Source: Endothia cerciana
Lineage: Eukaryota; Ascomycota; Sordariomycetes; Diaporthales; Cryphonectriaceae
Length of the DNA: 64,000 nucleotides
Direction: 5' to 3'
NCBI GenBank assembly: GCA_026119935.1
Contig: JALRMH010000003.1
Location: forward strand, 1,092,526 to 1,156,525
Under the pieces are notes generated by a model. The model searched no databases. It was not told where the DNA came from and was given only the letters and a program-made list of their open reading frames with translations. The position numbers and the translations under genes are program-made. Below, piece after piece: positions 21,766-34,902 of this stretch. The first letter of the stretch is position 1, and every line of letters starts with the position of its first letter.

Positions 21766-24700
21766 CCTGAATCCGGAGGCCTCCAACCGAACCGAACTTT
21801 CTTGAGTGCAGACTTCACGACAGAACGTTCGCGGAGAATGTTCCAGCACCGGCCAGTCCGTTCACTTCATGTCATCATTGGGATACCGACGTGTACCCTT
21901 GAACATGCCAAATCGAGGCCACCACACGTGGATAGGGCAGTGCTTCCGGCCCCACCACATGTGCTCGAGCGGCTTTGGTGGGAAGACCCGAAAACGCCAG
22001 ACCCTGCCCTTGAGTGGTCGTGAAGAGAGATGAGAAGATCATGGCATGAGGTCCAGGTCGGGCGTTATGCTTAGTCATCCTCGGAAGCAGTGCAGACCTT
22101 GTCACCTGTGTTTCTCGTCCAAGTTTTGCCTCGGAGGACGAGAGATGTCAAACAAAGCTTGCAGCCCACCTCTATTCAATCGTTCGTGCGAGACCTCGTC
22201 CCACGGGGCAGTCGTACACTCCAATCGTACAAGAGAGGTTCCCCAGTCGGCCCCGTTTCCCCCGGTTCTCTCCCCTTGTTTGGTTTTTGTCCATGGGGCA
22301 GAACTCATTGTGACCACATCCTTCGAGGACATGGCAGCCCTTACATGCATACTTGACCGTGGGCCACTGAGACTTGTCTCACGACTAGACTACCTCACCA
22401 GATAGATCACCGAGCGCCGGTAGGTATTCGCCGGGTCGCCTTTATGGTTGATTTGCTAGCAAAACAGACTAGGCGGGGTGCGCCTATGTTATTGACGTCT
22501 TCACGCCGCCGTTGCACTGCAAACAACTTCCACAGACCGGTTCCATCAAAATCCGATATCAGCACGGAAATTCTGGGAGATGGCGATTCCACCTCCTCGT
22601 TCTTGGAGCAGACCGCTGCTAAGTGAGCCGCTCAGACATTATGATGAGGGCGAACAACAACCCCGCCGGGACTCGGCTCGTCAGAAGCTAGGAGATGTCG
22701 TTCATTGATATGAAAAAGAACATCCTATTTATGAGCAGTAAAGAACAAAGATCATAAATTAGGGATAACGTCGTCTCGGAGATCAATCTCGCTGCCTGCG
22801 TCATTGCCTCGATTTACGTCACTGGAGCCTGAATCGGCACGGACTGCGCGAACTCACCGCGAGGATAGAGCCTCAGGGTGTCCAGCTGTCTCCGGAGCTC
22901 GTCATGATCACAATATTCGTTGACCACGTGTCAGCTGTTGGCCAAGTACCAGCCAGCGCGTAGCGTCGATCTCCGGTCCGGCAGCACGATGCCGATAAAC
23001 TCCCCTTGCGAAGCGGAGCATCATATCCATCCATGGCTACGTGCTACAGACTCAGCTTTGCCTTGGCAATCTCTGGAAGCTGAGACGCCACAGTCCTTCG
23101 AGATGAATTAATCCCGAAGCATGAACTAGCTGCCCTACATTGTTGGTTGTCTGTTCCTTGTTGACAGTCGAAGGATTGGCCATCGGGTTCACGTACAAGG
23201 ATGCGGTAATACCATCTAAACGCCGTCTCGATTCTAACGCACTCATCTGTTCAAGGCTTTCTTTTGTACCGACGCGCCTTGATCAGCTGCCGCGTATCGC
23301 GGCAGAACCTTGTTGGAGATGCTTCAATATACCCATCAGCTGGGAATGATGAATTCGACTGGAGAGGCAACGCGGTCCAAGCGTCCTTCGTGCCTCTCCG
23401 TGGGATCCCAATAAATGATAACAGATGTGGTTCAGCAGCCAGGATGTCGAGCCGCCCACTCGTCTGACTCGCCAGAAGGATTCCATCGAGATGGCCTGAC
23501 ACAGTTCGAAGAGCAGCCATGCGACAGGCCGCCGGCTTGGGAGTCAGAGACCTTGTAGATACCTACCGCAGTACTGTGGAGCCCTGTCGCGCGTGGGGGC
23601 TGAGATCTGCACACCCCGTCGTCGCCCGCGGGTCGGCCAACCGAGTCATCTCACCTCTCGTCTTTATGTTCCGGCTGGCAGAGGTGGGCTTGATCGGGAA
23701 GGTCTTGGACCGGATGGGTTGATGAGCGTGAGCCGGACCGAGCCTGACAATGCGAGGTACGACAGCTCTTCATGATCTGTCAGAGGATGATTCCTCCAGT
23801 AACGACTCATTTTCGTACTCGAATCACCGCTGGCCGGGGCGTAATCCTTGAAAGGATCAAATGAGGGGATAATGATCTGTCTCGCCAGAGACTCGAATCG
23901 GACGCTGACATTATCCCTGACCCTAGGAAAGGCAGGACTGTGCGAACCTTCGCGTCCCGCGCTCACAGGAACGCCCCCGAGGCGTCTGGCCGAGGAGACA
24001 AGGACACGATTGCTCCAGTCTTGTGCAGCAAGACATCCCGTTGTTCTTCACCCTTGTGGCAACCTTAGACGAGGGGGGTTACCTCACAGGTTGTCAAGGT
24101 CCCTGATGGCTGTCACATCTCAGATCTGCGTGACAAAGGTGACGGGCACCTCTTGACACCCCGACCAATCTAATAAAACACCGGTCAGTGTGTCTCAATA
24201 GTATGCAGCGTGATGAGGGGACGGACCTGTCACCATCGAGGCCCTACTGATCACTTGATGGTGTCCCGAATGGCGGCCCCCCAGGAAGGAACATTGACGT
24301 GTCCCTTCACGTGTGGTCTCACCGGCCGATGTTTCCCCCGGTATGTCTCATCGCCTCCGTTAGATGCTCACAGCAGGTACCCATGTTGCAAATACACCAC
24401 GGCATCAAAATGTGCTCAGGCTTCGGAAGATCCCCGTCTGCCTTTCTAATTGAGCTGGGCCCGAACGCCAAGCCCGTCCGTGCTCATCATCACTTAACCG
24501 GCGGTCCCTTCACCACAATCACTTTCAGACCACTATCACCAGCTCCAGGTCATGACTACTCGTTTGTGTGATCCATGGCGATGATCTGGTGAGCTGCAAG
24601 ACGACTGGTGGGATCGACCCATCCGGATACGAGATCACATCCGAGTTGGGATCTCGATAAGATTTGACAGGCGACAACCAAGCCCGGGGCTTCGGAAAGT

Positions 24701-27700
24701 GGACAAGGCGAGCCTGCCAGTCACGTTAACAGGTATGTGTATCACAAGCCCAGCTGGGCGAGGTGCACGCCCAAGGCGAGATGAAGGGCGGGTAAAGCCT
24801 CAACTCCGGGTGAATCTCATCGTACATAGGTACGCCGGGAACTAAAAGATCACTTACTGTCAGCGCTACGGTCACAAACATCATGGGAATGGGGCCGCGC
24901 CTTGTGAAAATTTTCGTGGTGAGATGTGACATATCACAAAAGGATGAGAGGGCGCAAGCTCACCCGTTTTCGGCTTTGGTTCCGAACGCTGGGGACATTC
25001 CAAATACGTAGTATGATCTGGTCGGGACAAGTACATCAGAGGTCTCGATCCTGTCAGATCGAAGACGGAGCCGATCTTTGCTGTATGGAGATGTGCGAGG
25101 CCTGGTGTTTGGGTAATTGTAGGGGCGGCGGAGATGCCCCCTCCTGGAAGCCAGTAACGGGCTAAGCCGTCTTCACAACCAACAGGCCCCGGGGTTTGGA
25201 CTGTGTCCGCCTTGTCACTGCGGGTATCGTCATTTGCGGCACACAAAGTGGGTGACCACACCGTCCTCGTCTCACCGGTCGAACGGGTTCATCTGGACGG
25301 TGTGAGGATCGATTCCTCCTCGGCGCTCCGAAGCGTCACTCCTCGCCGTACGACAGCTTCTGAGGATGCTGTGTACGAACTACTGGGGAGCGACGGCGGA
25401 AATCATTCCGCAGCAAAGCGGACCTGGGGGGGGGGGAGGGGGGATTCGCTTCTCGGGACCGACATCTTGCTGCCATCGTACACGCTAGGTTATCATCCTG
25501 GAGACTTCTCGGGAGCCCGAGGGTAGACGAGGGCCTGACAACCAAGGGCGAGGCTAGGAGACCGTTGGCGAGAGACAATCGGACGGACGCCCGCCTCACA
25601 AGGTCGTGTAGCGAGACGGGGCCTACCTGTCAATCAGCAGAGGGCAGATGCAAGCGGCGAGACTTCTGATTCCCTTCACTGCATACGACCTGCATCGACT
25701 GAGTCCAATCAGACTGACGACGCCGGTGGTGTACCGGAGTTCTTCCACAGCAGACCACCAAAATCCCTACGAGATGTGAAGCGATTCGTCCGTGGATCCC
25801 ATGCCGTAACCAGCAACGGCGCACCACCTTTGGTCGGATCATTTGGTCAGCAGCGAGATCTCCCAAACATCCGGTGCACCCCTTTCCTGTGAGATTGGAT
25901 TGCGGCGCCATGCGCCCCGTGATGCCTGACATTGCGTAAAGGGAACGCGCCATCGAGGGAGCGCAACCTGTTGTAGCTCTGGTACACTGCTTTGCCACAC
26001 AAGACCTCGCAACAATGCGGGCCTCTGATGACGGTCGTTCGTTCCATACTATGGTAACCAACCAGTTGGGGCACACCGTCTTTCTGCGCCGGCCGCAAAT
26101 CCTCAGCGCGCTGTGCCTCTCGTGTGCAGATGATGCTATTATGCAGCTTGCTCTCACTCCTAGCAAAGGTCTGGCGGCCTTACGCATGTATCGTACCTAC
26201 TCGAGGGTCAAGATCGCCGCAAGACTCTCTGCCGCAAGAACCCCTCATTCCCTGTAATGACCACATGTCTTTCTCGTGCCGAACGGGAGCTTGCTTTACA
26301 AGCGATATTACCGCCCTGTAGGGTGGCCCACAAATCAGACCACGTAATATACTTGAGGGCTAGACGCCGATGACAAGTCATAAAGATCGTCCTAGTTCGG
26401 CAGGGCCCTGTGTCCTTCGAGGGCCCCCTTGTTGATTGCTCTGACAGCTCCGAGGATCACATCGTGCCCTCACGTCGGCATCTGGGAAAGGGAACCGTAG
26501 ACTACGCCAGTATGTACCTTCCGAGTACAGAAAGGGTTGGGATGCCTCAGGGGATAGTTGACGAGGCATATAGGGGGGGGGGGTATCTCGGCTCCGAGCG
26601 CGTCCCTGGCCCCAGAGGAGATTGAATGGCGTCGTACCTGTCCTCGAAACCCTCATTGGTGTGTCCGATGATGTGATGATCTATCATCATGGCTTGCTTT
26701 CCCAAGCCGTGTCCTCTTGTCTGATTGCAGGCCATCAGTGCTCGTTACACAGCATTGGCATCAATAACCTGCAGAGGCCCCCGGAGCCTGTTGGCAGGCA
26801 AGCCGAGCCGAGTGCTGACGCGGACGAGATCTCCTGCCACACACAACGAACCCCCTGCGCAGCCGTTGCAGCCGAGCAGTCGCGCCGGCAACGAGCATTG
26901 GTTGCATGATGCTCTGGGCTGGCAGCGAATCCCGCCGTCCCGCCAGTCTGGAGGATCTAGATACGCCCGATGAGATGATCGTGGGAGCCATGGGTCCATA
27001 CAGATCCCTGGGGCCTGAACTGGCTGGGTGGGTGGCTCGTGTTGCGCAGTGCACCTAGGCGGGTATACCGGGAATATTGCGCGTCTGATGTTTCCCTCCT
27101 CTGCCTGCGTGCCCACCGGGCCACAGAACCACTGAGCAAAGGGCAGGTCTGCCCTCGGGCTTCACTGGCCTTGCGAGCACATCCGCCCCCAACCCGAGTG
27201 GCTCCGCGGCTCGTTCCATGTAGCATGCAGCGTGCTTCTGGAGCCTAGACAGGCGGGCGCCCTTGTGTCCCGGCGCCAGAAGGGGGGGGGGGGTCGTTAC
27301 AAGATGCGCATCACCGAGAGGTCAGATGCTGCATCCCGTCTGCCCAGCTAGGGACCGTTCTGAGAGGTTCAGGTACGAGATGTGCGCTCCGTGGGAGCCT
27401 CAGCCGCTGCGCAGAGGGTGGTCGCATCGGCCAAAGGATGTCGCGCAAGTTTGTGCCTCCCAGGTGTGCCGGTGCACACCTGGCCCGGGTGCTGTCACGT
27501 CATCCCTCGAGTCGTGCTGTGCACCATATTGTGCTCGTGCAACTCGGAGAATTTCCAAGCAGGGCCACTGCTTCCACCATTGCACAGGCACGAGGTGGCC
27601 GCCCAGCAGGCGAGGAGGAACAAGCTCCCCCATCAGCTAATCCCCCTCCTCCTGTTCCCACCCAGCCAGGCGCGGTACCCTCGGGAGTGACGTTGGCCAG

Positions 27701-30700
27701 CTTGCAGTGCCTAGCGAATGGGATGCCCAACATCAAGACGAGGCCAGCGTAGACCGGTCTGGAGGCCCTAGGAGGTATTGCCGCGGCATGCGGACCATGA
27801 TGACGCTGCAAGAACAAGGGGCCTTGCGGTGTGATGGCTGGTGGGCAGGATGGCTGATGGGCTCACAGGCCAGCAAGGTTATGGGACAGCCTGCCCTATC
27901 GACATCGCCGGATGTTGACTGCTCAGCCGATTTAAGCTCGGGACGTGGGAAGCCCCTCGGAGGCCAGAGCAGGTGGGATGGCATGCGGCCTACTCGTGGC
28001 CGCCTCACGTCACGCCACATGGCACATGTCTCAGCGGTGTCCTCTGGGACCGTTGTGCAAGAGAAAACAGGTTGGAGCCGCAAACCCATCCAAGATGGGG
28101 GGGGCATCAAGCCTTTCAGGTCAGAGATAGCAAGGGGGGAGGGGGGGGGGGAGAGAAGAGAGAACCCCCCCTCCAAAAAATAATTCAAGACCCCCCAGAT
28201 CCGGAGCGTGGGAGGTAGTCGCAACCAGGACCACGCGTCCGGCAACGCTTATTGCTTCTGCTAGCATGATATGCAAGGGCCTCTTTTTGTTCGGACAGCC
28301 GGCCTGCCGCTGTACCTCAAATCATGCAGGTTTGACGGTGACAGCTCCCTGGGGGGTTCGATGAGATGCAAGCTGCAATGCAGAATCTAGATCACAATCC
28401 ACGGGGGACACAGGCAGCCTCGTCCAGGTTCCCGACAGATGCCATCCAGTCAACCTAGCTCGCACGATAAACAGCGCTTGGCCGAATCAACAGAAGCCTG
28501 TCAGTACTTGAGCGCGCTGCACGATGCTCCGGTTGGGCGATCTCCAGCCCGAGGGAGTGCCAGTCCGTCCTCCTCTGTGGATCCTTTCTGTGAGAGGTAC
28601 CCGGAACCGACCTCGTGGTGTCGCAGGGCTTCCACGGTGGACACAGCAGAGATGCTCTCCGTCATGACGCCAGGCTCGGTCCCGGCAGTGCCAGATACGA
28701 AAGACATCAGCCCGAGGAGCTTGGTCACGGTGCTCATGACCGGATCTCAGTGGGAACGCGGTTATCTTGCAAGTACATAGTAGGACCCAGCACGTCCAGA
28801 CCAGCCCAGCCGAGATCGGCTGCCATGATTTGACAGCCCAATGGAGATATTTCCCAGATCCGGATCGAGTTCCGGGCCGAGCCCATGTGGTACTACCCAC
28901 CTCCCTCGCTCCCCGGGAAACCCGCCTTGCAGACGAGAAATGGTTTGTGCGTCGAGGATTGGGCTGCGTTGGGATCGAGAGATGCGCAAGGGATGGTGGG
29001 TAATGACCCACTCCACATGAACCGGACTTGCTCCGCAAGATCGAACGATTTGGAGATCACAAGGGGCCTCCTTTGGGTCATCGGGTGGCCGGAGCGGGCG
29101 GTGCCCATCAGCGTCAGGGGCGGTCAGAGATCAGGCTGCGACACATTCACACCCCTTCGGACCAGGTTGGGCCTTATAGACCTGAGTTTTCCGCCAAGGA
29201 GACGGGCGATCAATTCTGGAACGCCCCCAGGGAGGTTGCGATCAGCAGCAGTGCCTGGAAACGTCAGAGTCCGAGATGACGCAAAAGTATGTACATGCTG
29301 TGTGTGTAGTAACCGTGACAGCGGCAACAGAACCCCAGGCAGGGCTCGGGTGGCCTGTGGCTTCCGACAGTGTGGGTGAGGTCAGCTGACCATACCCTTT
29401 CTCGGTGAACGGCGTGCATCGTGCATCTACATCCTATGCGAGAGGAAGTCTCTCCACCCGACGAGACGTGACTGCCGCCGTGAGGCCACGAGCGCCCTTC
29501 GCTGTTCGGTTCCGTAGCCCTTCCCACCCGAACACGACCGCAGAGGGTCCCACACGGTCCAAGTTCCATGCGTGGGGCGCGAATCGTTCTTCACTTGTTC
29601 TCGAAGCTTGAAAGGGTCGGGTGGGTCGACTTCATCGAGGCCCACCGGGCCCCTCTCCAGGGATGAGGTGAGTTGTACTGTACATGCAGTGGGTTTTCGT
29701 GGGCGTCCAGCGACAATGACACACACGAACAGCTGTCAAACCAGGTTCACAAACCCACACGCCTACGTCGCTTTACCGGCCACGGACGAGCGGTGACAGC
29801 CGCGTGACAGGTCGTGGGGTGGTCTTGTGGGTTCTGACCGGTGACGAGAGGTCCCGCCGTGCCACGTCGTTGAGGGTGGTGATTTTCTCGTCGGCCAGGC
29901 TCAGGATCGGGAAGCCTTCCGCTCAGTAGGGATGTTTGGCTCTCATGGTTCCTCCCGAATCATCCTCTGCTGACCGCAGCGTGGCCCCTGTGTGTGAGCT
30001 GGAGGATTTTGGCCGAGGTGGCCTGATTTCCACCAAGGTGGAGCAGGGGACCTCGCAGCAACTAGATTTTCGAGAAGGCCGAATCCAGCCCTCTCCCCGA
30101 GGGGCTAATCGAATTTCTGATCTGTCCAATCGAGATCGTATCCAAGATCCCGCTAGATTGTGACGGGGCGCCGGGGCGCGGTGTCAAGGCGAGCCGTTGG
30201 ATCGTGTCCGACCAGTAATACCCCGGTTGGTGCATCTCGGCTGCCCACCACGCTGGAGCCTTGGCTTGACGTTCAGCGGCGGCCTTGCTGAAGGACGGGG
30301 CTGACTCGCACGGCATTGACGTGAGCGGGAGTTCATGAGATCTGTGGACGGGTACTATTACTCTGTCATGCGGCCCCTTCTGAGGGTGAAATAGCATGCA
30401 TGGCCCGAAAACCTTGGGACTGATGTGCTGATGCAGGCGCAGTCTGGAAGACGCCGTGCAAGCACCCGGAGCAGCTTACTGGGTAGCGAACCTCAGTATG
30501 GCAAGGCGAAGTCCGAGATGCAGTATTTGAAGGGCGGTCTCACGCTCTGTACGTAGTAGTAGCCGCGCTGTACCCACCCACGTCGTGGCAGGCGGCTTGT
30601 GCCAGTGCTCCAAGGTTCTCACGCCTGCCCTCTGAGGCCTCACCGAGCCGTCAGCACTGGCGGCAGCACATGCGACTCGTCCCTCAAGACGTTCGGGGTT

Positions 30701-31060
30701 GGCATCAGAGAGCAGCAGAGACTGAATGTGGAAGTATGCCCGAGAATACGGTGCTGGGAGTAACGGGTCTGGCTTCATCTGAACTGCCGCCGTTGAGATT
30801 CAGCACCCTCAAACAAGATTTGAATAACACAATCTCATACGCCGGGGTATCATTCGTCCCTACACCCCTCCATATGACGGGAGGCGGTGCCAACGTACCG
30901 TGTTTCGAAGATCGCACAAGCTGCATATTGCGAGTCGTTAAATCTCCGTTCGTATGCCAGATTGTATCTGTCAGGTCCTTTAGCGAGATACACGAGGCAA
31001 GGGGTCCACAGTGGCGGGGAGTTCTTAGGTGGGCCACAGCACCTGGGCAGTATCCGAGGC

Positions 31061-31079
31061 TTTTTTTTTTTTTTTTTTT
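31061..31079. repeat. T19 homopolymer
   Basis: Run of 19 T on the + strand in desert A, followed by GGTTTGTTTTTAAAC. No adjoining retroelement was recognised. Confidence 0.95.
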
Positions 31080-31485
31080 GGTTTGTTTTTAAACTAGAAT
31101 AACACCAACATCAGGGCCGTACCGACGTTATCCGGTCAAGGCACTGAAGTAGTCCGCATGTATCGGATGCGTGGCACGTCGTAACTCAAGCTGACAATTT
31201 GAGGCATCAGGCAGGTGGACTCCAGCATCCGAAAGCATATTTGAAACGTTGAAAGATGACAGTCGGCCCGCCCCATGGATGCGCACCGACAAATGTGAAT
31301 CTAGACACTAGGGGTCAGCAAAGTAGACCGCGCCTGCCTATCGCAAGGAGGTTAACGGTCATCTAGCAAGGGTAACATACTGATGAGAGCTTTGGAGAGG
31401 GCGGTTCGATGGCGGACGCATGCTGCCGACGGGGGGGGGGGGGAGGGTCATCATAGTGGCCGCATAGCCCTCTCTGTCTGTCCAA

Positions 31486-31506
31486 GTGTGTGTGTGTGTG
31501 TGTGTG
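31486..31506. repeat. (GT)n microsatellite
   Basis: About ten GT units, 43 bp after a G13 run. Confidence 0.95.
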
Positions 31507-34500
31507 GGTGGGTCGTGTTTGGGAAAACAGGTACACAGATCGGTACCGAAGATCCCGGGGCACGAACCGTTCATGTCCCGCAAGACCGAGATCCACGACT
31601 ATAACTCGTACGATATAACTCTAGGGATTTCAACGTGTGGTGATGGCAAGAAGATTTGGGGCGTCGAAACAACGTTTAAGTAGCTCCCCCATAGCGAAAT
31701 GATAAAACCAACCGAGCCCGGATATGAAGATCTACACTGCCCCGGTCTTGGCCGTCAGGCACAGGCGGGAAGAGGAGCGATCGATGTCTTCCAGCTTGGC
31801 GTCCCGTCACCTGCCAGGGCACAGTCCGGTGTACTCCATGGACACCGACCCTTCCGGACGAGGATATGTGTTCATTCATCCCATCCCCTTCAGATACGGT
31901 GGTACTGTAGAAAGAGCCTCACGTCTGGTGAACGGCTCCGAGGGCTTCACCTACAAACCCGGTATACTATGTACCAGTCCCCTCAGGTGACAAGCGCATG
32001 ATGTGGTAGGGTCCATCCTTGCTCGACGCAGCAGCGCATGCTGCCGATACTTTCATGACATGCCAGAAACAGATGACACCGGTTGATAGGATCTGACCGT
32101 TATGCATGTTTGGGTTTGATCGTGGGTTAGGAGGCTGTCGGGTAGCTTCAATGGCCGGCGGTCACCCTCTCAGGCCTGGTGGCAGAGTAGGTCATGCTAG
32201 CATATCTAATCGCCGTATACTAAAGCGGCGGCTGACGAGGCCCTACACCTGAGTACGGACGAAGTCACGCCCCGGCGAGCATATTCGTCCTTGCTGATGG
32301 AGTGGGCGGTCTGGAAATATCGCGGCACTGTCTACACGCCTACCGCTCCTGCGTCGTAGGATCATAGGTGGAGAGCCGCAGGAGGATTACCCTCACAGAC
32401 CTCACTCACCGGTCGCCGGCTGACCTCAAGGCTCCTCCTCGTTACGGTCGGAACCAAATTTCATGGTTCCCACCTGGGTCAGTATCTGAGCGAGAGCTGG
32501 TCCCATCACAGGAATGCATCTTAGGGCGACCAATCGCAGTCGCACAGTAAGACCCCATACAGATTTCGGAGAACGGTCCGATCTTGTCACGACTCAAAAG
32601 CTCCTTGGTGGACCTGAGGAGACAACCATCCAGGGTTCATCGTGAAGTTTCATCCATGGTCATATCAGTGGGCTGGGGCGCCGGTGCGATGTCACACCAG
32701 CTGAAAGTGACGCCGGCAAGGCGCATGAGACAGGCGTTTCATTTTCCTCGTTTTTTCCTCGTTTTCTCACCCGACCTCAAGCCCGCCATCAAGCAGGAGG
32801 AACATGGTTGGATCTCTATCTATAACAGGCCCGCTGTCGTCCTGCTACTCACCTGTTTGTCCGACGGTCAATGGGTCAGGGATCTCCCCCCGCCCGCCTC
32901 TGGGAATATAGACAAATACAAGAGATCGGGTAGAATAAAATGCAGATGAAAAGAGGCATCCGAGACAAGACAACTGCTGCCGAAGCAGAGCGGAGCGCTG
33001 ATGGTGCCTTTCTATGGCGCCCGTGGGTCGGTAGACCCAGGGCTTGGTAGACCGCCTAGGCGGATATGGACGATACGCCCGAAGGCTGCTGTTAGAGGGC
33101 GGAATTAGAGGGCTTGCTTGGTGGTACAGGCGCGGAAGGTCTGTTGCCCAATCCGATGTTTAAGACGCATACCAGGCCGCGCTGCAGCCTGCTGCTACCG
33201 CATGGGAGACGGATATCGTGACACGGGTGAATACTCAGCTGCACAAGGGAACACTACCCACGGCTCGAGATCTGAACACTGGCATCGGGGAGGCCATCAG
33301 AGCGATGAGGCCAGCCAGAGTGCAGTCCACTGTCTGCCGTCCTCGTCAAAGGATGCTATGCTCCAGGTCGAGCGAAATGTTCTCATGTCGCCCGAGGTCC
33401 CATGCCGGAGACTTGGAAGGAAGGGCCCCATATTTAGACAGAGAGTACAGTACGACACATCATATATATTAAATGCACAAGGTGAATGGCGCCTGGGATC
33501 TGGCAAGTGGCCAAGGTGGGCTGGCTGAACGTCGGGATATTAGTGTGCTGACATATACTTGCCCACCACAGTATATGGACATGGGAATGCACAACCCGGT
33601 CTATGATATGCACGCGATCGCATGAGATGATAAGAGGTAACTATATCAAGCAGCTTATCGAGCTCAATAACGTGCCCCCGGGGTCAGCCTTCAAGCCACT
33701 CTCTGCTGTGGACTGTGCGACGCCCAAAACTTGTTAACTTTCCTCGTGCGGGATTGTTAGCATCATACATATGACCATCCCAATGGCCGTATCTCACACG
33801 GGCTTGACTACAGCACTGTGACACCTGCATCGAAGTCCTGCGTCTAGCCACAGCGGGCCTTGCATTTGGGCAGTTTTTGACGAGGCCGACCAGGGCTCAG
33901 GCAAGATGAGGCAACGCCTTTTTGCAGCTCATCCTGCATAACGCAGCACTGCACTGTGCTGCGCTGGGCCGCGCTGGTGCCCACCACCAACCCGACCCAA
34001 CACATCACTATCGTCGTCACTGGTACGGAGAACTAACAAAGCCCCAACTCGGACCATCTGTCATGTCGCAGGCAGGCGTTGCATCGCCTCGGTGCTCCCT
34101 GTCCCTGAGCGTTCCATCCGGTATCCTCATCTGCCACACACCCTCGAAACCGCACCGCTTTTTGGTCCGTCGGCACAAGATGAGAGAGATCACCACTCGT
34201 GCATGTGGGCCCCTTGCGATGCAATCGAGATATCCACAGTGCAGCAGTCCGTCCGCCATGTACTGTCGTGTTGTGTCGTGTCGCGAAAAGCAATGGCACA
34301 CAGCCTGAACTGGGAACGCTGTACGGTCTTAGGCCTCTTGTCCTTTCCTAAAACGTCGATTTACGCACACAAATATGCATCGAGGCCAGAGGTGCGGCTG
34401 GTCCCGATCCTCCACCCACGGGGGGGGGGGGGGCCTCGACTCCTTGCCACGGCATTTATTCATAGTACAGGCTGATACTATTGTACATAGTTAGCTGCGG

Positions 34501-34868
34501 AGGACCATCAACCCGCGGGCTGGAACCGAGCCCTCCTGCGTGGGCCATGCTAACGCCGGCTGCGGCGTGGCACCAACTTTGACTTGTGCGCACAGCCCAA
34601 CGCGTGATGGGGACGAGCCCAATGCTACGCGGCAAACTCAAAACCAGATCCCACTCATACTTTTTGGTACGGCGTTGCTTCTCCACGGGCAAAAACCTGG
34701 CTGGACCGGGACTATCGCCAGCCCGGCGCCATTCCGTACCAATCCTCCAGGGCACAGCTCGAGCGCACCCCGTCCCGTCTGGCTGCCGCGTGGCGTCTCT
34801 GTCCTATACACACACATATTGTTGCTGTCGGGCGTGGCGTTGGGCGGACCGTTGGCTCCTCGGACAGG

Positions 34869-34902
34869 ACAGCACAGCACAGCACAGCACAGCACAGCAC
34901 AG
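34869..34902. repeat. (ACAGC)n pentanucleotide repeat
   Basis: 6.8 perfect copies of a 5-bp unit. Confidence 0.95.

Noticed and set aside
25630..26187. 185-codon minus-strand frame in desert A
   Set aside because: No recognisable motif, and no splice-consistent neighbouring exons were found.
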